The notes below the pieces were generated by a model that made no database searches, had not been told where the DNA came from, and was given only the letters and a program-made list of their open reading frames with translations. DNA of 64,000 bases, taken from NCBI RefSeq assembly GCF_014397785.1, contig NZ_VZQQ01000031.1:1-64000 (forward strand), written 5' to 3'. The translations under genes and the position numbers were made by a program. Positions 1 through 8,535 of this stretch are shown here, piece after piece; the first letter of the stretch is position 1; each line of letters starts with the position of its first letter. The DNA is from Paraburkholderia podalyriae. GTDB taxonomy: Bacteria; Pseudomonadota; Gammaproteobacteria; Burkholderiales; Burkholderiaceae.

Positions 1-224
1 GCAAAGGCGCCTGGCGCGACAACGTATTCGTCGAACGCGTGTGGCGCAGCGTGAAATATGAAGAGGTGTATCTGAAAGCCTATGAATCAGTCAGCCATGC
101 ACGCCGCTCCATCGGCGATTACCTGAATCTTTACAACCAGAAACGGCCCCATTCAAGTCTGTCCGATCAGACGCCGGATGAGGCATACTTCGCGACGCTG
201 CCAGCGATCAAATTGGCAGCTTGA
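1..224 (+). CDS. IS3-family transposase OrfB, C-terminal part (5' truncated by window edge)
   Basis: The frame is open from base 3 and encodes about 73 residues ending in a TGA at 222-224. It carries the last part of an rve integrase core: the segment DNVFVERVWRSVKYEE holds the usual catalytic glutamate of the DDE triad, and NQKRPHSSL with TPDEAYF is the standard C-terminal signature of IS3-family OrfB proteins. It would cut and join DNA during transposition of the element. Only the end is visible, so whether the copy is intact cannot be judged. Confidence 0.9.
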   Translation, partial: KGAWRDNVFVERVWRSVKYEEVYLKAYESVSHARRSIGDYLNLYNQKRPHSSLSDQTPDEAYFATLPAIKLAA

Positions 225-288
225 TGACCCCGGCGCTTCCACTTATAAACTCGATCTGACTGTCCGAACCAACGGCGCCACCTCTCTG
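1..288 (+). mobile_element. 3' end of an IS3-family insertion sequence
   Basis: The window opens inside an insertion sequence. Bases 1-224 encode the end of its OrfB transposase. The following ~64 bases are non-coding and run into a degraded toxin gene on the other strand. The right boundary is placed at about 287 because the opposite-strand Tlde1-like reading frame stops matching its family there and continues into sequence that is clearly the tail of the element. The left end and the target duplication lie outside the window, so the exact terminal inverted repeat cannot be confirmed. Confidence 0.75.
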
Positions 289-469
289 TGTGCGTATGGT
301 CAAACGGTGCTGTGATTTCGTACCGGCCAACGGGAATAGGACCTTTGTCGCGCACATATTGCTTGCTGCGCTTATTCTTTCCTTCACCTTTGCCAGAATA
401 TCCCTTTTTTTCCATGAGAACGCCGTTGTGATACATCTCGCCGCTGGTCTGTTTGTAAATCCACGCCAT
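287..469 (-). pseudogene. Tlde1-like (DUF2778) effector, truncated by the IS element
   Basis: Reading leftwards from the ATG at 467-469 gives MAWIYKQTSGEMY, then GYSGKGEGKNK and GPIPVGRYEI. These are the N-terminal hallmarks of the Tlde1/DUF2778 family, L,D-transpeptidase-like enzymes used by some bacteria as type VI secretion toxins. A purine-rich AAGGA lies about 9 bases before the ATG, supporting this start. Family members normally continue past APFDHTHT for another ~80-100 residues, including the catalytic His and Cys. Here the match ends at about 287 and the frame runs into IS sequence. The gene is therefore broken, and no immunity gene is seen beside it. Confidence 0.65.
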
Positions 470-926
470 TCTTTTTTTTCCTTCATTGGTTGTACGAACC
501 AACGATTACACCAGATCATCTGGTTGCATGCAATCTTCGGGATAAGCGCCGGTGGTTCATCCGCGTCCCTGTATCGGGCCAGCGGAGGCAGCGCCAGCGA
601 AGCCGCGTACTGAACTTAAGCGTATGGGGCATACGGCGAAAAAATGGCCCAGGTTGCGAGTACCACCCTATAGTGTGTGTGACGCCCCCACTGGCCTCCC
701 GCAGTCAAATCCGGGGGGCCGCCGCGACGAACGTTAAAAACGCAGATGTGCAAAAGCCGGACGTTAAGAACGTCGGCGCAGTGAAGCCTCAAGCCACGAA
801 AACCGCAGCAAACGAAAGCCGCAAAACGAAAACGCCCGTTACCGTTGTGGAGGAATGCGCGCCGTTCAGGATTGGTATCGAAGCAATCCGCACGGCATTC
901 GGGAACTTGGCGCGCGCCGATTTTTG
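470..926. other. Non-coding gap between broken toxin gene and tetR
   Basis: No gene is supported here. Short open frames exist on both strands, but none has a convincing start, codon bias or family match. A Lys/Val/Asn-rich frame around 710-860 resembles low-complexity or decayed sequence. The base composition is less GC-biased than the core genes, consistent with accessory DNA flanking the insertion. Confidence 0.5.
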
Positions 927-1619
927 TTATGCGGCAGTCGTCGCCACAACGCTCGCCGGCACCCGCACGCACACGGCGCGCAACACCGTCTCCTTGATCA
1001 CCTCGCGCCAATGCGCGAGTGCTGCCTTGTCCATCATCGGTTCGCCGAGAAACGCGCCGAGCGTGTGCTGATTGGCGTTATAGAAATAGCCGAGCGACGC
1101 AATCATCAGATACACGTCGCGTGCGGCGATATCGGCGCGAAACACCTTCTGCGCGCGACCCGCGTCCAATAGCTTCTGCACGACCGAGATCGCGTAACCC
1201 GAAATCTCCTTGAGCTTCAGCGATTTTTTCGCATGCTTGCCCTGGTGCAGATTTTCGCTCGACAGCAACGTGACGAACTCCGGGTGATCGAGGTAGTACT
1301 GCCAGACGAACTCGACCATCTGTTCGAGGCCGTGCACCGGATCGCGCAGATCGAGATCGAGTTTGCTTTCCGCTTCGTTGAACTGCGTGTAGATCGTTTC
1401 CAGCACTTCGATGAACAACTGCTCCTTACTGCCGAAGTAGTAGTAGATCATCCGGTCGTGCGAACGCGCGGCCTTCGAAATACTTTCGATGCGGCCGCTC
1501 GCATATCCCTGCTTCGCGAACACCTTGATGGCCGCCTTCAGGATCTTGGCGCGCGTGTCCTGCGCCTGTTTCGCACGGATACCGGTGGCGCCCGGCTTGC
1601 GGGCGGCGATGGGACTCAT
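927..1619 (-). CDS. TetR/AcrR-family transcriptional regulator
   Basis: A 230-residue protein. Residues ~20-68 form a classic TetR helix-turn-helix (TRAKILKAAIKVFAKQGY, then SKAARSHDRMIYYYFGSKEQLF), followed by an all-helical ligand-binding domain. It is divergent from the reductase gene at 1838 across a 218-bp gap that contains inverted and direct TCGA-type repeats, so it most likely controls the catabolic/transport locus downstream (1.8-16 kb). The ligand is unknown; by context it would be the locus substrate or an intermediate. The start ATG at 1617-1619 gives a normal-length N-terminus. Confidence 0.9.
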   Translation of the reverse strand: MSPIAARKPGATGIRAKQAQDTRAKILKAAIKVFAKQGYASGRIESISKAARSHDRMIYYYFGSKEQLFIEVLETIYTQFNEAESKLDLDLRDPVHGLEQMVEFVWQYYLDHPEFVTLLSSENLHQGKHAKKSLKLKEISGYAISVVQKLLDAGRAQKVFRADIAARDVYLMIASLGYFYNANQHTLGAFLGEPMMDKAALAHWREVIKETVLRAVCVRVPASVVATTAA

Positions 1620-1659
1620 GAAGGTCTAGACCCCGCGCGACGGAAAACACGTTGCATAG

Positions 1660-1690
1660 TCGATTTTGATCGAGTAGATTTCAATCGAGT
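1660..1690. promoter_or_regulatory. Candidate TetR operator in divergent intergenic region
   Basis: TCGAT-tttg-ATCGA (1660-1673) is a perfect 5-4-5 inverted repeat. The half-site ATCGAGT occurs at 1669-1675 and again at 1684-1690, 15 bases apart. The site lies between the tetR start (1619) and the first enzyme gene (1838), where an autoregulatory TetR site is expected. No biochemical support. Confidence 0.4.
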
Positions 1691-1837
1691 TTGGTGTAGA
1701 AGATACTACATGAACGGTGAGTGGCCGCAACATGAAAATTGGCGGTCCACGCGAAAGTGCCCTGAAACCGGGACGATTCGCGCACCGCGCAGCACCGCCA
1801 GCCATGTCGCGCCTGTTATGTCGTACGGAACCCCACG

Positions 1838-3436
1838 ATGACAGAACATACGAAGGTCGATTTCGGTGCAGAGCGTGTCGATCGCGATACCGCGTCGACG
1901 CCCGGCCCGACCGTGCTCGAAAAGTCGGCGCCGCGCAGCGAGCGCATGGCGGCGGACAAGATCGAATGCAACGCGTGTCCGGTGCTGTGCCAGATCTCGG
2001 CAGGGCGCACGGGCGCGTGCGATCGTTATGCGAATGCGGATGGGCGGTTGATACGCGTCGATCCGGTGGTGTTTCTGTCGCGTGCAAACGAGGCCGGCGC
2101 CGATGGCGCAACTGCGGCGATCGAATTCGGCGCAACCCCCGGGGCAGACCAAAGCACCGCCGAACCCGTGCTATTCGTCACTGGCGTCGGCGCCTCGTCC
2201 ACTTATCCCGACTACAAACCCGCGCCGTTCATCGTCGCGTCGAAGCTCGACGACGTCGACATGATCACTGTCGTCACCGAAGGCATCTTCAGCTACTGCA
2301 GCTTCAAGGTGAAGATCGACACCGACCGCTTTCTCGGCCCCGAACAGGCGAACGTGCGTTGTGACGGCGAGATCGTCGGTCACGTGAGCACGGCCGAATA
2401 CGGCTCGCAGATGCTGAGCCTCGGCGGCGTCCATCACCTGACCGGCGGCAGCAAGAAGGAAGGCCGCGTGACCTGCGACACGATGCTCGCGCTCGGCAAC
2501 AAGGAGCCGGTTGAGCTCAGCATCGACGGCGGCGCGAGTCTCGTGATCCGGGCGGGCGCCGCGCCGATCGTCGACGGTGTCGAAGAGCAACGCATGCGCG
2601 TCGGCTGCGGTTCCGCGACGATCGGCATTTTCGCGAAGCAATGGTTCGGCCACGTCGATGAAGTGGTGGTCGTCGACGATCACATCACCGGCGTGCTGAC
2701 CGAGCATCAGGCGGGCCGCTGCCTCGGCATGACGCGCTCGGGAGTGAAGATACGCGGCCGCAAATCGACGCCCGGCCGCTATTTTCAGGTCGCCAATCCT
2801 GGCACCGGTTGGGGCGGCACCGACATTCAGGACCCGCTCGCGATCGTCGAAGGATTCGATCCGTCGATCGCGAAGCCGGGGATGCGTGTGCTGATGGTAT
2901 CGACGACCGGCGAACACGCGCAATGGTACGAGCTCGACGAGCATCTCGTGCCGCACGTCGCGCCGATGCCCGACGCGGTGCGCCGCACGGTCGAGCGGAT
3001 CGGCGAGAACTGCGAGCCGTCGCTCGCGACGGTGCTGTTTCTCGGCGGCGCGGGCGGCAGTCTGCGCGCGGGCGCGACCGAGAATCCGGTGCTGCTCACG
3101 CGCGCGATCAAGCGCAAGCTCGTCAACGTGACGTGCGGCGGCGCACCCGCTTATGTGTGGCCAGGCGGCGGCATCACCGTGATGGTCGACGTGATGCGCA
3201 TGCCGGACCGCTCCTTCGGCACGGTGCCGACACCGGCGATCGTCGCGCCGATCGAATTCACGATGACCTACGACAGTTACCGCGATCTCGGCGGCCACGT
3301 CGATGCGGTGCGCTCGTTGCAGAGCGTGCTCGCGAGCGGGCCCACGCATACGGAAGGCGCGCCGCTCGCGCGGCGCACGCTGGCGCGCGATCCGGACAAT
3401 CCGTGGCCGCCTGCAATGCCTGGTTCAGCTTCCTGA
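1838..3436 (+). CDS. 6-hydroxynicotinate reductase-like iron-sulfur protein
   Basis: A 532-residue protein resembling the 6-hydroxynicotinate reductase (Hnr) of the Eubacterium barkeri nicotinate fermentation cluster. That enzyme reduces 6-hydroxynicotinate to 1,4,5,6-tetrahydro-6-oxonicotinate using low-potential electrons. Near the N-terminus are four spaced cysteines (C44, C47, C51, C61; ECNACPVLC...GAC), a likely Fe-S site. The rest is Gly-rich alpha/beta sequence with several GG patches and no recognised NAD site. It is the first gene of a tightly packed series (14-bp gap to the next) and sits with an enamidase-like gene, the next enzyme of that pathway. The first ~36 residues look unconserved, so an ATG at 1946 is an alternative start. 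The substrate is inferred. Confidence 0.72.
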   Translation: MTEHTKVDFGAERVDRDTASTPGPTVLEKSAPRSERMAADKIECNACPVLCQISAGRTGACDRYANADGRLIRVDPVVFLSRANEAGADGATAAIEFGATPGADQSTAEPVLFVTGVGASSTYPDYKPAPFIVASKLDDVDMITVVTEGIFSYCSFKVKIDTDRFLGPEQANVRCDGEIVGHVSTAEYGSQMLSLGGVHHLTGGSKKEGRVTCDTMLALGNKEPVELSIDGGASLVIRAGAAPIVDGVEEQRMRVGCGSATIGIFAKQWFGHVDEVVVVDDHITGVLTEHQAGRCLGMTRSGVKIRGRKSTPGRYFQVANPGTGWGGTDIQDPLAIVEGFDPSIAKPGMRVLMVSTTGEHAQWYELDEHLVPHVAPMPDAVRRTVERIGENCEPSLATVLFLGGAGGSLRAGATENPVLLTRAIKRKLVNVTCGGAPAYVWPGGGITVMVDVMRMPDRSFGTVPTPAIVAPIEFTMTYDSYRDLGGHVDAVRSLQSVLASGPTHTEGAPLARRTLARDPDNPWPPAMPGSAS

Positions 3437-3450
3437 CTAAACATCACCCG

Positions 3451-4392
3451 ATGACTCCTACTCGCATCCGGCTCGACGAGCAGCGCTTCCATTGGCAGCA
3501 TGGGCCGATCGACCTGGTCCTCGGGGCCGACGGCGAGCCCGACGCGGTGCGTGCCGCGTACGACGCGTGCTGGGAGCGTTTCAGTGGTGTGTTGGAGGAA
3601 CTGGTCGGCGAATTGAACGTGCTTCGCCAGCCGGTGCAGGCACTAGCGGCGTTGCATGATTGCCCGCTTCAGGGGCCGGTCGCGCAACGTATGTGGCGCG
3701 CGTGCCATCCGCACCGTGCGCGCTTCATCACGCCGATGGCGGCAGTGGCGGGCAGCGTTGCCGACGAACTGATCGCCGTGTTCGCGCGCGACGGCATCGC
3801 GCGCGCGTTCGTCAACAACGGTGGCGACATCGCGCTGCACCTCGCCGCCGGGCAGCAGTATCGCGTGGGCGTGTTCGCGGACCTCGCGCAATTTTCGGGC
3901 GCGCGTTTCGCGCACGACGACCAAACGCTCGACGCGCACCTGACGCTCGACGCGCAGCAACCGATTCGCGGCATCGCAACGAGCGGCTGGCGCGGCCGCA
4001 GCTTCAGTCTCGGCATCGCCAACAGCGTGACGGTGCTCGCGCGCGATGCCGCGAGCGCCGACGCCGCCGCGACGATGATCGCGAACGCGGTCGATCTCGA
4101 CCATGCGGGAATCGTGCGGCGTGCGGCATCGTCGCTGAAGGACGATAGCGATCTCGGCGATCTGCGGGTGACCGTCGACGTGCCGAGCCTGCCGGAGCCG
4201 CTGATCGATGTCGCGTTGGCGCGCGGCGTCGATGTCGCGGCGCGGCTGCGCGAGCAGGGTCTGATCGAAGGCGCCGCGCTGTTCCTGCAAGGACGGGCTC
4301 GGGTGACAGGCATCGCCGATTCACGCGCGCTGTCCACAACGCGCGCTTCACTGACAACGGAGGCTCCGTGTTCGAAATACGCCGCGTGCTGA
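3451..4392 (+). CDS. UPF0280 family protein (ApbE-like fold)
   Basis: A 313-residue protein starting at ATG 3451, only 14 bases after the reductase. Residues ~85-260 match the UPF0280 family, which is related to the ApbE FMN transferase/flavin-binding fold. The features seen are ITPMAAVAGSVAD near residue 100, FVNNGGDIALHL near 120 and IATSGWRGRSFSLGIANSVTVLA near 180. The Asn-Gly-Gly-Asp element is the part shared with ApbE proteins. Its role here is unknown; possibilities are flavin attachment to a partner or an enzymatic step of the pathway. The C-terminal end overlaps the next gene by 25 bp, indicating translational coupling. Confidence 0.75.
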   Translation: MTPTRIRLDEQRFHWQHGPIDLVLGADGEPDAVRAAYDACWERFSGVLEELVGELNVLRQPVQALAALHDCPLQGPVAQRMWRACHPHRARFITPMAAVAGSVADELIAVFARDGIARAFVNNGGDIALHLAAGQQYRVGVFADLAQFSGARFAHDDQTLDAHLTLDAQQPIRGIATSGWRGRSFSLGIANSVTVLARDAASADAAATMIANAVDLDHAGIVRRAASSLKDDSDLGDLRVTVDVPSLPEPLIDVALARGVDVAARLREQGLIEGAALFLQGRARVTGIADSRALSTTRASLTTEAPCSKYAAC

Positions 4393-4958
4393 CGCACGTC
4401 GAGGACATCTTTCACGAGTTCGGCCCCGCGCCCGCGCAGCCGCTCAGACGCGGCGCGCTTGCCGCGGTGATGACGAATCCGTTCGCGGGCCGCTACGAGC
4501 CGAACATCGAGCACGCGATGGATGCGCTGAAGCCGCTCGGCTTCGACATGGCGCAGCGGCTGCTGACGGCGATGGCGGTGCCGCATGCGTCGATCGAAAG
4601 CTATGGTAAGGGCGCGATCGTCGGCGCGGGCGGCGAGCTCGAGCACGGCGCGCTGTGGCACGTGCCAGGCGGCTACGCGATGCGCGAGCTGCTCGAAAAG
4701 CACGGCGTGCCGACCCACGCGATCGTGCCGTCGACGAAGAAAGTCGGTGCGCCGTCCACCGCGCTCGACGTGCCGCTCACGCATGTCAACGCGAGCTACG
4801 TGCGCAGCCACTTCGATGCGATCGAAGTGCGCGTGCCCGGCGCGCCCGCCGCCGACGAGATCGTCTATATCCTCGCGATGAGTACGGGGCAGCGCGTGCA
4901 TGCGCGGGTCGGCGGTCTCGCGAAAGAGGCGATCGTCGGCAAGGACGGCTTGCGCTGA
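4368..4958 (+). CDS. DUF1185 (amino acid synthesis family) protein, first copy
   Basis: A 196-residue protein of the DUF1185/AA_synth family, whose solved members have a chorismate-mutase-like trimeric fold and no established reaction. The GTG start at 4368 is preceded by a good CGGAGG ribosome site at 4358-4363. Conserved family segments are visible: NPFAGRYEPN (residues ~43-52), SYGKGAIVGAGGELEH (~77-92), a Lys-rich VPSTKKVGAPSTALDVPL and YVRSHFDAIEV. A homologous gene follows at 5017, so two diverged copies sit in tandem and may form a heteromeric enzyme. The context suggests a step after ring reduction or opening, but that is inference. Confidence 0.8.
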   Translation: MFEIRRVLTHVEDIFHEFGPAPAQPLRRGALAAVMTNPFAGRYEPNIEHAMDALKPLGFDMAQRLLTAMAVPHASIESYGKGAIVGAGGELEHGALWHVPGGYAMRELLEKHGVPTHAIVPSTKKVGAPSTALDVPLTHVNASYVRSHFDAIEVRVPGAPAADEIVYILAMSTGQRVHARVGGLAKEAIVGKDGLR

Positions 4959-5016
4959 AGCGGCGCGCGGCAACTCCACAGCAAGACAGCAAGGCATCGA
5001 AACTCGGAGAGCGGAA

Positions 5017-5601
5017 ATGGCAATCAGGCTTCGCAAGCTGGTCGTGCAGGTCGACGAAACACGCATCGAAATGGGCCAGGCCGTCGAGCCGCCCGCGCGC
5101 CGCGCGGTCGCGATCGCGGTGATCGATAATCCGTATGCGGGCCGCTACGAAACGAAGCTCGACGCGCTGATAGAAGCCGGCGAGGAACTCGGCGCGCTGC
5201 TCGGCAAGCGCTGCGTCGAAGCGTTGGGCATCGCGCCGGGCGAAGCGCAAAGCTACGGCAAGGCGGCGATCGTCGGCGAGGCGGGCGAGCTCGAACATGC
5301 GGCCGCGATCCTGCATCCGAAGCTTGGCGCGCCGCTGCGCGCGGCGGTCGAAAAGGGCGCGGCGCTGGTGCCGTCGGCGAACAAGATCGGCACGCTCGGT
5401 ACCGCGATCGACGTGCCGCTCGGCCACAAGGACGCCGCCTACGTGCGCAGCCATTTCGACGCGATCGAGGCGCGCGTGGCCGACGCGCCGCGCGCGAACG
5501 AAATCGTCGTGGCGGTTGCGGTGACCGCGTCGGGCCGGCCGCTGCCGCGCATCGGCGGCCTGCAGGCGAACGAGATCAAGGGCGAAGACGGCCTGCGTTG
5601 A
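5017..5601 (+). CDS. DUF1185 (amino acid synthesis family) protein, second copy
   Basis: A 194-residue paralogue of the preceding protein. It shares NPYAGRYETK, SYGKAAIVGEAGELEH, ALVPSANKIGTLGTAIDVPL and YVRSHFDAIEAR in the same order and spacing. The ATG at 5017 is chosen over an upstream in-frame start because GGAGAG lies 7 bases before it and it gives the family length. The pair being retained side by side suggests two non-identical subunits rather than redundancy. The function is unassigned; the family name 'amino acid synthesis' is historical. Confidence 0.8.
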   Translation: MAIRLRKLVVQVDETRIEMGQAVEPPARRAVAIAVIDNPYAGRYETKLDALIEAGEELGALLGKRCVEALGIAPGEAQSYGKAAIVGEAGELEHAAAILHPKLGAPLRAAVEKGAALVPSANKIGTLGTAIDVPLGHKDAAYVRSHFDAIEARVADAPRANEIVVAVAVTASGRPLPRIGGLQANEIKGEDGLR

Positions 5602-5776
5602 GGGTTCGCTTTTTGTCAGACGCTTGTTTGCCTTCGCTTGTTGCGCGGGGTGTTTCGCTGGTAGTGTCCTGCCGTTGACGCGGGCGCGCATGGTGCCGCC
5701 CGCGCTGCAACGTCCGCCGATCGGGCCGCTCGCGCAGGTTGCGCGCGCGCTGTTCGGCGAGCTGCCGAGGGTCGCG

Positions 5777-7729
5777 ATGCTTTCGAATCTGCTGGTACAA
5801 CTGGTCAATGGACTCGCCGACGCATCGACGCTGTTTCTGGTCGCCGCCGGTTTGTCGTTGATCTTCGGCGTGACGCGCATCGTCAACTTTGCGCACGGCT
5901 CGTTCTATATGTTCGGCATTTACGTCGCGTATAGCATCGCGAGCCGCTTTGGCCACACCGCGGGCGGCTTCTGGCTGTCGGTGCTGGCCGCCGCGCTCGC
6001 GGTCGCGGTGCTCGGCGCGCTCGTCGAAATCGTCGTATTGCGGCGGATCTACCAGGCGCCCGAGCTGTTCCATCTGCTCGCCACTTTTGCGATCGTGCTC
6101 ATTTTTCGCGACGCCGCGCTATGGGTTTGGGGCCCCGACGATCTGTTCGGCCCGCGCGCGCCGCATCTCGCGGGCGCGGTCGACTTTCTCGGCCATCCGC
6201 TGCCCACGTACGACATCGCGCTGATCGTGATCGGTCCGGTCGTCTTGCTGCTGCTGTGGTACGCGTTGACGCGCACCCGCTGGGGCACGCTGGTGCGCGC
6301 CGCGACGCAGGATCGCGAGATGCTCGGCGCGCTCGGCATCAATCAGGCGTGGCTGTTTACCGGCGTGTTCTTCGTCGGCGCGTTTCTCGCGGGACTCGGC
6401 GGCGCGCTGCAAGGACCGCGCATGTCGGCGAACCTGTCGCTCGATCTGGAGACGATCGGCAATGCGTTCGTGGTCGTCGTGGTCGGCGGCATGGGTTCGA
6501 TTCCGGGCGCGTTCGTCGCGGCGTTGTTGATCGCCGAGATCAAGGCGCTGTGCATCGGCATCGGGCACGTGACGATCTTCGGCATCGGTTTGTCGCTGAG
6601 CCGCTTCACGCTGGTGGCCGAATTCGTCGTGATGGCGGTCGTGCTGGTGGTGCGGCCCTGGGGTCTGCTCGGCCGCGCGAGCGCCGCGGTGCGCGCGATG
6701 GGCGCGCCGGAAACGCCATTGCGTCCGGCGGGCAAGCGTCTGAAGGGGCTGGCCGCCTTCGTGTTGCTGGTGCTCGCGCTCGCGCCGCTCGCGGCCAACG
6801 CGTTTCCGTACATGCCGGTGCTGCTGGTTGAAATCCTGATCGCGGTGCTGTTCGCGACGAGCCTGCATTTCATCATGGGTCCGGGCGGCCTGCATTCGTT
6901 CGGCCATGCCGCGTACTTTGGACTTGGCGCTTACGGCGCGGCGCTGTTTGTCAAAGTGCTGAATCTGCCGATGGAAGCCGCGTTGCTGCTCGGGCCACTG
7001 CTCGCGGTGGTGGGCGCGCTCGTGTTCGGCTGGTTCTGCGTGCGCCTGTCCGGTGTCTATCTGGCGATGCTGACGCTCGCATTCGCGCAGATCGTCTGGT
7101 CGGTCGTGTTCCAGTGGGACGACGTGACGGGCGGCAGCAACGGCATTCTCGGTCTATGGCCGTCGAACTGGCTGTCGTCGCCGGTCGCGTTCTACTACCT
7201 GACGTTAGCGTGCGCGGTGCTCGGCGTGTGGCTGTTGCGCCGCATGCTGTTCTCGCCGCTCGGCTATGCGATGCGCGCGTCGCGCGATTCCGCACTACGC
7301 GCCGAGGCGATCGGCATCGACGTGAAGCGCGTGCAGTGGGCGTCGTTCGTGATCGCGGCGTTGTTCTGCGGACTCGCCGGATCGCTGTACGCGTTTTCGA
7401 AGGGCAACATCTCGCCCGAAGTGATCAGCGTGAGCCGCTCGGTCGATGGCCTCGTGATGGTGCTGCTCGGCGGCTTGCAGACGTTGAGCGGGCCGATCGT
7501 CGGCGCGGCTGTGTTCACGTGGCTGCAGGACACGGTCGCGCGACAGACCGACTACTGGCAGGCGCTGCTCGGCCTCGCGATCCTGCTGCTGGTGGTCGCG
7601 TTTCCGCAGGGCATCGTCGGCTTCGTTCGCGAGCGTTTCGGCGATGCGAACGGCGATCAGGCCGACAAGACCAACGGGAGCGCCGCGTCGGCTTCGCAAC
7701 GCAGCGCCGCGGTCAAGGAGGGCCTATGA
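5777..7729 (+). CDS. Fused LivH-LivM ABC transporter permease
   Basis: A 650-residue inner-membrane protein joining two branched-chain-amino-acid-type permease domains in one chain. The N-terminal half (~1-300) is LivH-like (GLSLIFGVTRIVNFAHGSFYMFG). The C-terminal half (~330-620) is LivM-like (GPGGLHSFGHAAYFGLGAYGAALF, then MRASRDSALRAEAIGID, the cytoplasmic coupling segment). These subunits are normally separate genes. The ATG at 5777 with GAGG upstream is preferred; in-frame starts at 5690 or 5624 would add a non-hydrophobic leader. The gene overlaps livG by 4 bases. The likely cargo is the locus substrate, a small carboxylate or heterocycle, rather than branched-chain amino acids. Confidence 0.88.
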   Translation: MLSNLLVQLVNGLADASTLFLVAAGLSLIFGVTRIVNFAHGSFYMFGIYVAYSIASRFGHTAGGFWLSVLAAALAVAVLGALVEIVVLRRIYQAPELFHLLATFAIVLIFRDAALWVWGPDDLFGPRAPHLAGAVDFLGHPLPTYDIALIVIGPVVLLLLWYALTRTRWGTLVRAATQDREMLGALGINQAWLFTGVFFVGAFLAGLGGALQGPRMSANLSLDLETIGNAFVVVVVGGMGSIPGAFVAALLIAEIKALCIGIGHVTIFGIGLSLSRFTLVAEFVVMAVVLVVRPWGLLGRASAAVRAMGAPETPLRPAGKRLKGLAAFVLLVLALAPLAANAFPYMPVLLVEILIAVLFATSLHFIMGPGGLHSFGHAAYFGLGAYGAALFVKVLNLPMEAALLLGPLLAVVGALVFGWFCVRLSGVYLAMLTLAFAQIVWSVVFQWDDVTGGSNGILGLWPSNWLSSPVAFYYLTLACAVLGVWLLRRMLFSPLGYAMRASRDSALRAEAIGIDVKRVQWASFVIAALFCGLAGSLYAFSKGNISPEVISVSRSVDGLVMVLLGGLQTLSGPIVGAAVFTWLQDTVARQTDYWQALLGLAILLLVVAFPQGIVGFVRERFGDANGDQADKTNGSAASASQRSAAVKEGL

Positions 7730-8535
7730 GCCTGCTGCGCGTAAGCGGTCTGTCGAGATCGTTCGGAGGACTGAAGGCGGTCGACGACGTTTCATTCGAA
7801 CTCGAAGCCGGTCAACTGCTGGCACTGCTCGGTCCCAACGGCGCGGGCAAATCGACGTGTTTCAACATGGTCAATGGCCAGTTGCAGCCGTCGTCGGGTT
7901 CGATTCTGCTCGACGGTCATGAACTCGTCGGCATGCGGCCGCGCGATATCTGGCGGCGCGGCGTCGGCCGCACGTTCCAGATCGCCGCGACGTTCAACTC
8001 GATGACGGTGCTCGAAAACGTGCAGATGGCGCTGCTGTCGCGCGAGAAAAAGACCTTCGGCCTATGGAAGCCAGCGGGCTCGCACCATGCCGACGAAGCG
8101 TTCGCGCTGCTCGAACAGGTCGGCATGGGGGCGCACGCGAAGCGCGCGTGCGGCGTGCTCGCGTATGGCGACGTGAAGCGTGTCGAACTCGCGATCGCGC
8201 TCGCGAACCGGCCGAAGCTGCTGCTGATGGACGAACCGACCGCCGGCATGGCGCCGAAGGAGCGCAACGAATTGATGGCGTTGACCAAACGTCTGGTGAC
8301 TGAACACGAGATCGGCGTGCTGTTCACCGAACACAGCATGGACGTCGTATTCGCGTACGCCGACCGGATGATCGTGCTCGCGCGCGGCAAGCTGATCGCC
8401 GAGGGCGACGCCGACACGATCCGCAACGACGCGCGCGTGCAGGAGGTCTATTTCGGCACCGGCAAGACGTTCCGACCGCACGCGCCGCTGCACGACGCGT
8501 CAGGCAGCGCGCGGGATCGTGGAGCATTGCAATGA
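7726..8535 (+). CDS. ABC transporter ATP-binding protein, LivG type
   Basis: A 269-residue ATPase that powers the import system with the LivF-type partner downstream. It has a Walker A (GPNGAGKST, residues ~39-47) and a Walker B ending in LLLMDEPTAGM. In place of a canonical LSGGQ it has a degenerate signature, VLAYGDVKRVELAIAL, typical of LivG-like proteins. The H-loop follows at FTEHSMD. Its ATG overlaps the permease stop in an ATGA arrangement, and its own end overlaps livF by 4 bases, so the three are translated together. Confidence 0.9.
   Translation: MSLLRVSGLSRSFGGLKAVDDVSFELEAGQLLALLGPNGAGKSTCFNMVNGQLQPSSGSILLDGHELVGMRPRDIWRRGVGRTFQIAATFNSMTVLENVQMALLSREKKTFGLWKPAGSHHADEAFALLEQVGMGAHAKRACGVLAYGDVKRVELAIALANRPKLLLMDEPTAGMAPKERNELMALTKRLVTEHEIGVLFTEHSMDVVFAYADRMIVLARGKLIAEGDADTIRNDARVQEVYFGTGKTFRPHAPLHDASGSARDRGALQ

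Noticed and set aside
490-1071. 193-codon plus-strand frame between the toxin relic and tetR
   Set aside because: It runs antisense into the tetR gene and has no start signal or recognisable domain.
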